DNA of 17,780 bases from Planctomycetaceae bacterium UBA2671 (GCA_002359185.1 DEML01000043.1:1094-18873), one strand, 5' to 3'; positions 1 through 7,565 are shown, numbered from the stretch's first letter. Numbers and translations: made by a program. Notes: a model not told the origin generated them from the sequence alone.

Positions 1-1337
1 TGAGCAACGACTGGCAGTTTGAAACTGTTTGCACTTTTGGCAGTTAACCAGTGCTGGAACAGGTGCGGAAACATGCCCACGGAGAGGGGCACAAACAGAT
101 AGGTCAAAAACTGCCAGTATCCAATACCATGAGGATGCACGGGAGCCCATTTCGTGGCTCGATATACACCACGAGCTTTTTTACGAGTCCATTTCTTTCC
201 CAATGACGGATCGTCGGGATTCAGGAGTTCTTTGGGATGCCCGATTTTGTCTTCAAATATTGTGTAAGCTTTGAGTTGAGCATCTTCGAAGCGAGGGTAC
301 TGAGTCATCGTTTCATGATCGAGCAGTGTTGTCGTCCACCATTCCGGTTTGGGATCCGGAACAGCACGATCATCCTGCAACAGATACGCCTCGTTTTTCT
401 GAGCAGTTGTCAGGCCAGCGAGCATGCCGTTCTTTTTGGCAAATACCGTTTCAGCATTCTGCTGCCAGTTCGGCATCCGAGGTTTGAAGTCGGCATAAGC
501 CTGTTGTTTCTGCTCATCACTCAAAGAGAACAGTTTGGCTGTGCGTGTCGCGTAATTGTACTCGGCGATCGATTGCCAGGTGGCAAACGACGTTTCATAG
601 CGTTTCATGTCCTCTTCATCGACCGAGCGAATCAGCTTTGAAGGATTCTTCTCCAGCACCATTTTGGTCGCTTCTTGAACTCCACCCAGTTTGGAAGAGA
701 TGATCCAGAAGGTGACCACGCCCAATGCCATGAAAACGAGTGTCTGAAAGGCATTCGCCCAGGCTGTTCCACGCATTCCGCCGAAGAAGACGTAAATCAG
801 AACGACAATGGAGATGACAAGAGAGCCGAGCCAGGGTGGTAAACCGTAATCATAATTGGCAAATGTGGCTGCGAATGCGCCTTCGGTCACGCTGTTGATG
901 ACGACGCCGGAGGAAATGACCCCGATCAGCAGATAGGGAATCACGAGGGCGACGAGAATCGGAAAGAGCAGCAGACCGATTCTATCGCTCTCAAGTCGAT
1001 CTCGGAAGAATTGAACCTGAGTTGTATATCCGTATTTGCGGCCAAGTGACCAGAGTTTCACTCCCAGAAGAAAGAAGCAGAGGGAGTGCACAATTCCTGA
1101 GGATGAGGCGAGCATTCCGTACACGCCAATACCTTCCGCAAAGGCTTCCCCGCTCGACCCGACGAGAGCAAAGGCCGTCATCGTGGTGCCGAAGATCGAC
1201 ATCAATAACAGGAACGGGCCAATGGAATGGCTCGCCAGCATGTAATCTTTGCTGGTTCCCTTAAACAGTGTACTGGCGAAAATCCCGAGCCCGAGCAGGA
1301 GAGCCAGGTAGATCCCAATGATGATCATTTCCGTCAT
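1..1337 (-). CDS. Sodium:solute symporter (SSS family), C-terminal part outside the window
   Basis: The reading frame is open from ATG at 1337 to the left edge, giving 445 residues without a stop. It should import a small organic solute with Na+ across the inner membrane; the substrate cannot be told. Hydrophobic segments lie near residues 4-22, 41-62, 78-98, 120-150, 166-188, 197-216 and 408-430. The stretch FFGGMRGTAWANAFQTL (184-200) matches the PutP-like GG.....W.D..Q segment, and VPLSVGMFPHLFQHW (416-430) matches the PutP helix that reads WGLGYFGQPH. Between these two blocks PutP has about 30 residues, but here there are about 190 hydrophilic residues (218-408), an unusual insertion. The start codon overlaps the stop of the upstream DUF3311 gene (ATGA), so the two are probably translated together. 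The DUF3311 partner supports an SSS monocarboxylate-type transporter, but that substrate is inference. Confidence 0.9.
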   Translation of the reverse strand, partial: MTEMIIIGIYLALLLGLGIFASTLFKGTSKDYMLASHSIGPFLLLMSIFGTTMTAFALVGSSGEAFAEGIGVYGMLASSSGIVHSLCFFLLGVKLWSLGRKYGYTTQVQFFRDRLESDRIGLLLFPILVALVIPYLLIGVISSGVVINSVTEGAFAATFANYDYGLPPWLGSLVISIVVLIYVFFGGMRGTAWANAFQTLVFMALGVVTFWIISSKLGGVQEATKMVLEKNPSKLIRSVDEEDMKRYETSFATWQSIAEYNYATRTAKLFSLSDEQKQQAYADFKPRMPNWQQNAETVFAKKNGMLAGLTTAQKNEAYLLQDDRAVPDPKPEWWTTTLLDHETMTQYPRFEDAQLKAYTIFEDKIGHPKELLNPDDPSLGKKWTRKKARGVYRATKWAPVHPHGIGYWQFLTYLFVPLSVGMFPHLFQHWLTAKSANSFKLPVVA

Positions 1338-1570
1338 GCGTCACCCCCGGTTTTCTCTGCAACCTGAGAAGGAGTTTCGTAAATTAACTCTTCTGGCCAG
1401 CAGAAAATGGTTGCCAGAAACCACGTCGCCGCGGCTGCCAGGGAAATGCAGGCATGATAAAAGAGTCCAATCGGCATAAAACCGAAGAGGAGAGTTTTAT
1501 CGTCCCATAACCAGAAATCCTGATGGATGATCAGTAAGAGGACAACGAGTCCATAAACAGCGTACTTCAT
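1334..1570 (-). CDS. DUF3311-type small membrane protein, symporter partner
   Basis: This is a 78-residue protein with two hydrophobic helices (about residues 2-18 and 30-57) joined by a short acidic, aromatic loop (QDFWLWDD), and a polar tail. Small two-helix DUF3311 proteins are commonly encoded directly in front of SSS symporters and are thought to be accessory subunits. The assignment here rests on size, topology and position, not on a search. Its TGA stop overlaps the symporter ATG by 4 bases, a typical sign of translational coupling. The upstream region (1571-1786) has no strong Shine-Dalgarno sequence but holds a 28-bp tandem duplication that may control the pair. Confidence 0.75.
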   Translation of the reverse strand: MKYAVYGLVVLLLIIHQDFWLWDDKTLLFGFMPIGLFYHACISLAAAATWFLATIFCWPEELIYETPSQVAEKTGGDA

Positions 1571-1786
1571 GGCGAACTTTCTGAGGCAACACAGGAGCAG
1601 TTCAAAAGGTGGGTCTCAAATTATTTCATCGCAGAGTTTCACCTTGCATCGCATATGCAAAGTAGAACAACCGGCATCGCATATGCAAAGTAGAACAACC
1701 GCGAAAAGAATTTTTGAGTCTATCAATGTTTAGTGATGGATAAAAGCGAAGAGAATTATTGATTGGGATTCATTGGAAGATACTCG
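1571..1786. promoter_or_regulatory. Upstream region of the DUF3311-symporter pair
   Basis: This 216-bp space lies between the stop of the dicarboxylate symporter and the start of DUF3311, both leftward. It must hold the promoter of the DUF3311-symporter pair unless that pair is read through from upstream. I see no convincing -35/-10 pair and no T-tract terminator after the upstream gene. The notable content is the tandem duplication at 1646-1701. Confidence 0.4.
1646..1701. repeat. Perfect 28-bp tandem duplication with palindromic core (candidate operator)
   Basis: Two identical 28-bp units lie head to tail at 1646-1673 and 1674-1701, with no spacer. Each holds GCATATGCAAAGTAGAACAA, in which GCATATGC is self-complementary. 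At the first copy the flank completes a larger dyad, TTGCAT-CGCAT-ATGCAA (1644-1660). Two equal sites in front of a transporter operon would suit a dimeric repressor or activator binding in tandem. It may instead be a recent slippage duplication; the exact identity of the copies suggests it is young or selected. Confidence 0.85.
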
Positions 1787-3427
1787 TCATGCAGGAGTCG
1801 GCTCGACAACGGGTGTTTCATCCACATCATTGGCCGTCAATTGTTCGACAACTGCACAACCACACGAATCGCTCCAGACATTCATCGCAGTACGGCACAT
1901 ATCGAGAACTCGGTCGACGGCAATAATTACGCCCTGGGCATCGAGCGGTAATCCGACCGCTTGCAGAACGATCGCCATCATCACCAGACCGGCATGCGGA
2001 ATGCCTGCTGCTCCGATACTGGCCAGTAATGCAGTGATCGCCACAATGATTTGCGTTGACAGTGAAAGCTCGAAACCTGCAGTGGCTTGCGCGATAAACA
2101 GTACCGCAACCGCTTCGTAGAGAGCCGTGCCATCCATATTGATGGTCGCCCCGAGTGGCAGTACAAATGAACTGGTCCGATTTGAAATTCCCGCATTATT
2201 CTCGACGGAGGTCATTGTCAACGGCAAAGTCCCATTCGAGGAAGCGGTCGAAAAGGCGGTCATCAATGCCGGGCTGAGGGCACGCATATAAGCGATTGGC
2301 GAACGCTTAGCAACGAATTTCAGGATCAAGGGCATCGTAATTAACCCATGAACCATCAATGCCAGGAAGACCGTCAGCATATACCAGGCGAGAGTTCCAA
2401 AGATTTCAATTCCCTGCGAGGCGGTTGCATAAGTCATAAATGCGAGCACGCCAATGGGAGCCAGATGGATGATGAACATCGTCAGGCCCATGATGACATC
2501 GAAGAATGCATTGAAGAAGCTGGTCATCGTGTCCCGTGTGACCGCATTGGAGCGTACGATGAAAACGCCGAATAAAATACTGAAGGAGATGATCGACAGA
2601 AAATCTCCGTTGGCCAGAGCAGCGACAGGGTTTGGCGGAATCATATTGTCGACCATGCCAGAAAAGATGCCGATCAGCGATTCATTCTCTCCAAAGGTCG
2701 TCACTTCGCCTGTTCCAGGCAGTGTTGCCCCCACTCCCGGACGAATCAGATTGACCATGATAATTCCGGTCGTGATCGCCAGCATGCTGGTTATGAAGTA
2801 ATAACCGAGCGTTTTGCCGAACATCGAGCCAAGTTTTCCGGTGCCTCCCAGCCCGGCTACTCCGGTGATGAGCGAGGAGACAATCAGTGGGATCGTCACC
2901 ATTTTGAGTAATCGCAGAAACAGATCGCCAAGCCATTTCGACGTGATTGTGACGTATCGCGATAAGGAGTCACTGTAATTGTCGTAAGCCGCCAGGAAGA
3001 CCGGATACTTTTTTTCCAGTTCCGCTCGACTGGCAACCCGATCATCCGTCATCAGCAGATGACCGTTATATTTTCGGGAATAGTTGATAGCGATTCCCGT
3101 CGAGTCTTCTACGAGCCGGAAGCGTCGCTCAGTGACTTTGACAGTCACATCCCCAGCCTGTACATCGGAAGCAGGGGGCAGGAAGTCAAAACGTTTTTCA
3201 TATTGTTCGGGAATCACAGAGATGGGAGGAACGACAGGAACCAGTTCCCCCTTAGCTGAGCGTTCCTCCTCAACAATCAGAATTTTGCCATCTTGAGCCT
3301 GCAAAGTGAATTCGCTGTTCGGGTCCGAAAACTGAGTCGTCCCGGGATTCATCACAATTCCGATCACCGCTCCGACAATCAAGGCCACTAGAATTTGAAT
3401 GTGCAGGGGAGCTTTGAAAATATTCAT
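1787..3427 (-). CDS. Dicarboxylate/amino acid:cation symporter (DAACS, GltP/DctA-like)
   Basis: This 546-residue inner-membrane protein should couple Na+ or H+ influx to uptake of an acidic substrate such as C4-dicarboxylate, glutamate or aspartate. The family core is complete: hairpin 1 SSNGTLP (396-402), NMDGT (430-434), hairpin 2 GAAGIPHAG (472-480), and DMCRTAMNVWSD (509-520). That last block aligns with the archaeal homologue GltPh so that D509, R512, T513, N516 and D520 match the Na+- and substrate-binding D394, R397, T398, N401 and D405. The arginine indicates an acidic side chain in the substrate. The odd part is the N-terminus: after helix 1 (10-26) about 135 hydrophilic residues (28-163) come before helix 2. 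The family is usually 400-440 residues long. The start at 3427 has a GGAG six bases upstream. Orientation is the same as the SSS pair downstream. Confidence 0.93.
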   Translation of the reverse strand: MNIFKAPLHIQILVALIVGAVIGIVMNPGTTQFSDPNSEFTLQAQDGKILIVEEERSAKGELVPVVPPISVIPEQYEKRFDFLPPASDVQAGDVTVKVTERRFRLVEDSTGIAINYSRKYNGHLLMTDDRVASRAELEKKYPVFLAAYDNYSDSLSRYVTITSKWLGDLFLRLLKMVTIPLIVSSLITGVAGLGGTGKLGSMFGKTLGYYFITSMLAITTGIIMVNLIRPGVGATLPGTGEVTTFGENESLIGIFSGMVDNMIPPNPVAALANGDFLSIISFSILFGVFIVRSNAVTRDTMTSFFNAFFDVIMGLTMFIIHLAPIGVLAFMTYATASQGIEIFGTLAWYMLTVFLALMVHGLITMPLILKFVAKRSPIAYMRALSPALMTAFSTASSNGTLPLTMTSVENNAGISNRTSSFVLPLGATINMDGTALYEAVAVLFIAQATAGFELSLSTQIIVAITALLASIGAAGIPHAGLVMMAIVLQAVGLPLDAQGVIIAVDRVLDMCRTAMNVWSDSCGCAVVEQLTANDVDETPVVEPTPA

Positions 3428-3854
3428 CGGTGACTCCGAAGAGGATTTTTCTCTTTGCGAATTGAATTAGTACTCACGGCGCTGGGGACAAGAGTAACTT
3501 TCCCCGCCATATTTCTCCAGTCGCAGTCATTTCTCGGGTGAAGTTAGGGTTTCTTGAGTTGTGCAATCTGGACGAATGATCGACAATACGGCTCAAACGG
3601 AAAGAAACACAAGCACGAAGCATAAGTGAGTGTGTCATTAATTTATAAGAGAACCGCGGATAAACGCAGATTTACGCAGATAAAAACATCCGTGGAAATC
3701 CGTGCCTATCCGTGGTTCTAAAAGTTGAAGATTTAACGTCGAATGAAACACTGCTGGGCAAGCCGGTAGTGGCACACGTCAATAGACATATCACACAATA
3801 ACTCCCTGATTTTCTCAGGACTCCCTAAGCAGAATGCTTGAAGGAATCGTACGC
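3428..3854. other. Divergent intergenic region between the DAACS symporter and pckA
   Basis: This 427-bp space separates two genes read outward, so both promoters should be here. A small hairpin (GGGGACAAG paired with CTTTCCCC, about 3485-3506) lies near the symporter start. The 70-bp imperfect palindrome at 3650-3719 lies on the pckA side. I found no -35/-10 pair that I would defend and no known riboswitch pattern. Confidence 0.4.
3650..3719. repeat. Imperfect long palindrome, GAACC..GGTTC type
   Basis: The left arm begins AGAACCGCGGATA and the right arm ends TATCCGTGGTTCT. The two 32-bp arms agree at roughly three quarters of positions, around a short A-rich loop. Inside each arm the unit CGGAT or CGCAGAT recurs every 9-10 bases, so the element is also internally repetitive. 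Similar CCACGGAT/GATACACGG-type palindromes recur in intergenic DNA of many bacteria, which is from memory and not checked here. As RNA it would fold into one long hairpin, in front of pckA. Confidence 0.8.
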
Positions 3855-5444
3855 ATGGCTGGCTTTGATTTGAAATTGCACGGCATCCTGGTAGAAGATG
3901 TTCTCCGCAATCCTTCCCCCTCAACCCTGTATGAAGAAGCGATTCGTTTTGATCGGGGCACTACTCTCTCCGATACCGGCTGCCTGATTGCCTACTCTGG
4001 CGAGAAGACCGGACGATCTCCCAAAGACAAACGTGTTGTCAAAAATGAAGAGTCTGAAAAAGACGTCTGGTGGGGACCGGTCAATTCCCCGCTCGATAAA
4101 CTAACCTACAACATCAATCGCGAACGGGCGATCGATTATCTCAATACGCAGGATCGACTCTACTGCATTGATGCGTTTGCCGGTTGGGATCCGAACACGC
4201 AATTGAAGGTCCGAGTGATCTGCTCGCGGCCCTACCATGCATTATTCATGTCGAACATGCTGATTCGTCCAAACGAAGAGCAACTCAAAAACTTCGGAGA
4301 GCCAGACTACACGATTCTGAATGCGGGGCGATTCCCTGCCAATCGGCACACGACTGGTATGACTTCCAAAACGAGTGTCGACCTGAATATCGAGATGGGT
4401 GAGATCGTCATCCTCGGCACTGAATACGCTGGTGAAATGAAAAAGGGCGTGTTTACGATTGTCAATTACTGGGGGCCGAAAAACAATATTCTCTCAATGC
4501 ACTGTTCGGCAACTGCAGATAAAGCAACCGGAAGAGCCTCTGTTTTGTTCGGACTTTCCGGAACTGGTAAAACGACTCTCTCGGCTGACCAGAAACGTTA
4601 CCTAGTGGGCGATGATGAGCACTGCTGGACCGATGATGGCATCTTCAATGTTGAAGGAGGCTGTTATGCAAAAGCGATTTATCTCTCTCGAGAACGCGAA
4701 CCGGAAATTTTCAATGCTCTGAAATATGGAGCGGTGCTGGAGAACGTGGTTTATGATCGCGACAGCCATCATGTCGATTTTGACAACACAACCATTACAC
4801 AAAATACACGGGGGGCTTACCCGATTGAGCATATGAGTAATGCCATTATTCCCTGTGTGGCTGAGCATCCCTCGGATGTGATTTTCCTCACCTGCGATGC
4901 TTTCGGTGTTCTTCCGCCTGTCAGCCGACTTTCTCCAGAACATGCCATGTATCATTTCATCTCCGGCTACACCGCGAAGGTTGCGGGAACTGAAGTTGGT
5001 GTAAATGAGCCGGAAGCGACGTTCTCTCCCTGTTTTGGCGGGCCATTTCTCGTCTGGCATCCAGCAAAATATGCTGACCTGCTGGCTGAGAAAATCAAAA
5101 AACACAATGCGAACGTCTGGCTGGTCAACACCGGTTGGTCCGGCGGGGCTTACGGTGTCGGTGCACGCATCCCGTTGCCGCAAACCCGTGCGATTATCGA
5201 CGCGATTCACTCTGGCGAACTGACAGATGCACCAACCGAAAAGGATCCGATTTTCGGTTTTGATGTCATCACCGAGTGTCCGCGTGTTCCTAAGGGGATA
5301 TTGACACCTCGCACAACCTGGACCAGTGAAGCCGACTACGAAAAAGCTGCTCGTGCTCTGGCTGAACGGTTCTGCAGGAACTTCAAAAACTATGAGGATG
5401 GCGTCAGCGCTGAGGTGATTGCTGCGGGGCCAAATGTCTGTTAA
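3855..5444 (+). CDS. pckA: Phosphoenolpyruvate carboxykinase (ATP)
   Basis: The enzyme converts oxaloacetate and ATP to phosphoenolpyruvate, CO2 and ADP, the first committed step of gluconeogenesis, in the cytoplasm. From the ATG at 3855 it has 529 residues, close to the 540 of the E. coli enzyme. Visible family marks in this numbering: the kinase-1a P-loop GLSGTGKTTLS (233-243), GDDEHCWTDDGIFNVEGGCY just after it (the metal-binding kinase-2 region), RFPANRHT, GAYPIEHMSNAIIP and EATFSPCFGGPF. An in-frame ATG at 3834 would add 7 residues, but it has no Shine-Dalgarno sequence, whereas AAGGA lies 9 bases before 3855. A long palindrome lies upstream, and a lipoprotein gene follows after about 70 bases and could be cotranscribed. 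Confidence 0.97.
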   Translation: MAGFDLKLHGILVEDVLRNPSPSTLYEEAIRFDRGTTLSDTGCLIAYSGEKTGRSPKDKRVVKNEESEKDVWWGPVNSPLDKLTYNINRERAIDYLNTQDRLYCIDAFAGWDPNTQLKVRVICSRPYHALFMSNMLIRPNEEQLKNFGEPDYTILNAGRFPANRHTTGMTSKTSVDLNIEMGEIVILGTEYAGEMKKGVFTIVNYWGPKNNILSMHCSATADKATGRASVLFGLSGTGKTTLSADQKRYLVGDDEHCWTDDGIFNVEGGCYAKAIYLSREREPEIFNALKYGAVLENVVYDRDSHHVDFDNTTITQNTRGAYPIEHMSNAIIPCVAEHPSDVIFLTCDAFGVLPPVSRLSPEHAMYHFISGYTAKVAGTEVGVNEPEATFSPCFGGPFLVWHPAKYADLLAEKIKKHNANVWLVNTGWSGGAYGVGARIPLPQTRAIIDAIHSGELTDAPTEKDPIFGFDVITECPRVPKGILTPRTTWTSEADYEKAARALAERFCRNFKNYEDGVSAEVIAAGPNVC

Positions 5445-5512
5445 CTAACAAGTCAAGATGAACGATCGATTCAGAAATCCGTTTTATTCCTTTCATTGAA
5501 GCATTGCTCACC

Positions 5513-5908
5513 ATGATGATCATTCACGAATTCCCAAATCGTTTTGACTTTCTGTTTTGCCTGGCTGTGGGCACTTTGTTGCTTGGGGGCTGTTCGAACC
5601 AATCCTCCGAACAAAACTCGCCATCTCCGACAGCCGCACCGACGAAACCTCTCGGACCTCCTCCAGAAGGGCAGACGGAACCGAAAGTGATTTCCGACGA
5701 AGAGACCTCGATGACTCATACCATCAAAATGGAGACCGAGTTCTACAAGACTGGTCCCCAACAGGGATCTCCCCCGGATGGAACATTGACAGCAGGAATG
5801 AACGTTAGACTTGTCGAGTCCTCAGGAAGTTACTCATTGATCGAAACAGCTGATGGAGAACATGTCTATGTCTCCAGTGATGCGCTCATTGAGAATGAAG
5901 GAGATTAA
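5513..5908 (+). CDS. Small lipoprotein with a C-terminal SH3-like domain
   Basis: From the ATG at 5513 the protein has 131 residues. The N-terminus is a signal peptide with a lipobox, LLLGGC, so the cysteine at about residue 27 should be lipid-modified and the protein anchored in an envelope membrane. A linker rich in Ser, Pro, Thr and Gln (about 28-65) leads to a C-terminal half (about 70-125) whose pattern, FYKTGPQQGSPP then LTAGMNVRLVESSGSYSLIE then GEHVYVSSDAL, resembles bacterial SH3-like (SH3b) domains. These often bind peptides or cell-wall material. The function is unknown and the SH3 call is by pattern only. The start is uncertain: ATG at 5516 and TTG at 5504 are also in frame, and no site has a strong Shine-Dalgarno sequence. 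The gene may share a transcript with pckA. Confidence 0.75.
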   Translation: MMIIHEFPNRFDFLFCLAVGTLLLGGCSNQSSEQNSPSPTAAPTKPLGPPPEGQTEPKVISDEETSMTHTIKMETEFYKTGPQQGSPPDGTLTAGMNVRLVESSGSYSLIETADGEHVYVSSDALIENEGD

Positions 5909-5920
5909 GGAAAAAGACCT

Positions 5921-5942
5921 CTGTCGGCCGGGTAGCTGACAG
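5921..5942 (-). terminator. Possible terminator for the leftward 65-residue gene
   Basis: CTGTCGGC pairs with GCTGACAG, with one internal mismatch, around a six-base loop. Read leftward, the hairpin is followed after a few bases by a run of five T (opposite 5911-5915), so it could end the leftward gene. It lies between two convergent genes, which fits that role. Confidence 0.4.
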
Positions 5943-5956
5943 TTGTCTGTCTGCAA

Positions 5957-6154
5957 TCATGGGCCAGTTAAAGCGATATCATCCTGCCGGCTTTGCATCT
6001 CATACTGAATCACTTTCAGATGCAATTGTTGATTGACATCTTCGAAAATCTCCACGGCATCAGAACGCCCGTCTTCAAAACCGAGTTGATAAACCCACAA
6101 TCCTAAGTAGAGCATAGTGACTGATCCCAACAACAGAGAACTGATGCGTTTCAT
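5957..6154 (-). CDS. Hypothetical small single-pass membrane protein
   Basis: The frame encodes 65 residues: a short basic start (MKR), one hydrophobic segment (about 5-24) and an acidic, amphipathic tail with polar and charged residues (EIFEDVNQQLHLKVIQYEMQ) that may be helical. I do not recognise a family. The hydrophobic part could be a membrane anchor or an uncleaved signal sequence. Support as a gene is moderate: it fills a space between convergent neighbours, has GGAAAG about 11 bases before its ATG, and is followed by a possible terminator. It could still be a chance frame. Confidence 0.5.
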   Translation of the reverse strand: MKRISSLLLGSVTMLYLGLWVYQLGFEDGRSDAVEIFEDVNQQLHLKVIQYEMQSRQDDIALTGP

Positions 6155-6584
6155 AGTGAATGGGTCTTTCCTTCACGAATGTGTTCAGAATTGATTTCAC
6201 ATGACAGGAACGGAATGAATTCCCTTTAATAGTAAGACGTAGCAGTCGTAACTATTGTTCATGTTATTTTGAAATTTTTCGTGATCTCCAGAAAAAACTT
6301 CAGATAAGAGAATGTTCATTTAAAATATTTTGACATCCGCGAAGTGATTGAAATTCGGACTGCGTCGAGTAAGGAGTAAATGACATCAAGGGATTGTTGT
6401 CCCATCAACTCAGCTCCGTGTTTTTACTTATCGCTTACGCCATTTTGTCCCATCTCTTTATTCGCGACATTTTGCCAGTACAATAGGGAGATGCCAGTAC
6501 CTCCCCGCCCGAGGGAGATTTGTTTATCGAATATGATGCCTTGTTAAAACGACACATTTTTTATCAGTAAGTTCCAAACCATTT
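6155..6584. other. Divergent intergenic region before the J-domain gene
   Basis: This 430-bp, AT-rich space separates the leftward 65-residue gene from the rightward chaperone gene. On the left side are a dyad GGAAT-GA-ATTCC (6212-6223) and an interrupted dyad with AATAGT/ACTATT arms (6228-6256). TTGACA occurs near 6334 but lacks a fitting -10. TACAAT at 6479-6484 is a possible -10 for the chaperone gene, without a good -35. No CIRCE-type heat-shock element is visible. A 56-codon frame (6379-6549) is not convincing. Confidence 0.35.
6486..6517 (+). promoter_or_regulatory. Overlapping GGGAG/CTCCC/GGGAG segments in the chaperone leader
   Basis: GGGAG (6486-6490), CTCCC (6501-6505) and a second GGGAG (6513-6517) follow each other. 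The middle segment can pair with either flank but not both, so two small hairpins exclude one another. The stems are only five base pairs and the role is speculative. Confidence 0.25.
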
Positions 6585-7520
6585 ATGGCCAGCCAGGATT
6601 ATTATAAAACGTTAGGTGTCGAACGCGGTGCCTCAGAGGATGCGATCAAGAAAGCGTATCGCAAACTGGCACGCGACTATCATCCCGATCGTCGTCCCGA
6701 CGATAAATCGGCTGCTGAAAAGTTCAAAGAAATTCAAACCGCTTACGAAATTCTGGGCGATAAAGAGAAACGCCAGAAATACGATATGTATGGGGCAGGT
6801 TTCGAAAACATGGGAGGGGGCGGAGGACGCTATCGCTCTTCTGGTGGAACTGGCCCGGTCGATCTGGAACAGATTTTCGGCGGCGGTGGTGGAGCAGGCG
6901 GTTTTGATTTTGGCGATCTGTTCGGCGGAGGATTCAATCAAGGTGGTAGCCGACGTCAGGCACGACCACAAAAAGGCCGCGATATCCAGTCGCAGGTCAC
7001 GGTGCCCTTCCATCTGGCTGCAGAAGGTGGCAAATACGGTTTAACGCTCAATAATGCTGGCAAGCACGAAACGCTTGAAGTGAAAATTCCTCCGGGAATT
7101 CACGATGGGGCAACCATTCGCCTGGCCGGACAAGGCGAACATTCCGTCACAGGAGGACCATCCGGTGATTTGCTGGTCAAAGTCAAAATCGCCCCCCATC
7201 CGTATTTCAAACGAGAGGGAGCCAATCTGCTGCTCGATGTTCCGGTCAGTCTGGCCGAAGCGGTTCTGGGAGCAAAAGTCGATGTCCCAACTCTTAATGA
7301 AGGGGAAGTGACGGTCACAATACCACCAGGGACCTCCAGCGGAGCAAAATTGCGACTCAAAGGCAAAGGCATTCTGGACAGTAAAACGAAAGTCCGTGGT
7401 GATCAGATGATTGTCGTTAAGGTCATCGTTCCAAAAGAACTTTCCGCTGACGCCCGTGAACAGTTTCAGAAATTCGCGAATCTGACAGAACAACATCCTC
7501 GCAACGGCCTATGGGCTTAA
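6585..7520 (+). CDS. J-domain co-chaperone of DnaJ type II (CbpA/DnaJ-like)
   Basis: This 311-residue cytoplasmic protein should stimulate the ATPase of a DnaK-type Hsp70 and pass it unfolded clients. The J domain (about 3-70) has the required HPD triplet at 33-35, within YHPDRRPDD, and the usual helix IV ending EKRQKYDMYG. A Gly/Phe-rich linker follows (about 75-130, with repeated GGG and GGFDFGDLFGGGF). The two C-terminal beta domains (about 135-300) include PPGIHDGATIRLAGQGE and PPGTSSGAKLRLKGKG. There are no CxxCxGxG repeats, so it lacks the zinc-finger region of DnaJ itself and belongs with CbpA. No dnaK or grpE gene lies next to it. The start at 6585 is set by the MASQDYY J-domain onset; no strong Shine-Dalgarno sequence is visible. 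Confidence 0.94.
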   Translation: MASQDYYKTLGVERGASEDAIKKAYRKLARDYHPDRRPDDKSAAEKFKEIQTAYEILGDKEKRQKYDMYGAGFENMGGGGGRYRSSGGTGPVDLEQIFGGGGGAGGFDFGDLFGGGFNQGGSRRQARPQKGRDIQSQVTVPFHLAAEGGKYGLTLNNAGKHETLEVKIPPGIHDGATIRLAGQGEHSVTGGPSGDLLVKVKIAPHPYFKREGANLLLDVPVSLAEAVLGAKVDVPTLNEGEVTVTIPPGTSSGAKLRLKGKGILDSKTKVRGDQMIVVKVIVPKELSADAREQFQKFANLTEQHPRNGLWA

Positions 7521-7565
7521 TCAGGCTGAATATCCTCAGACAATTGTCAGAAAGTATCTTCCTAT

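Noticed and set aside
237..641. 134-codon rightward frame inside the SSS symporter
   Set aside because: Opposite strand to a clear transporter frame; no supporting features.
1646..1701. Possible CRISPR array from the 28-bp repeat
   Set aside because: Only two copies, directly abutting with no spacers, and no cas genes.
4602..5210. 202-codon leftward open frame inside pckA
   Set aside because: It is antisense to the conserved coding frame of pckA, has no family features, and is explained by codon bias on the other strand.
6379..6549. 56-codon frame with AAGGAG just before its ATG
   Set aside because: The spacing from AAGGAG to ATG is too short, the product has no recognisable features, and it overlaps the likely promoter of the chaperone gene.
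6633..7496. Leftward frames of 126 and 151 codons antisense to the J-domain gene
   Set aside because: Shadows of the conserved J-domain and C-terminal domain frame.
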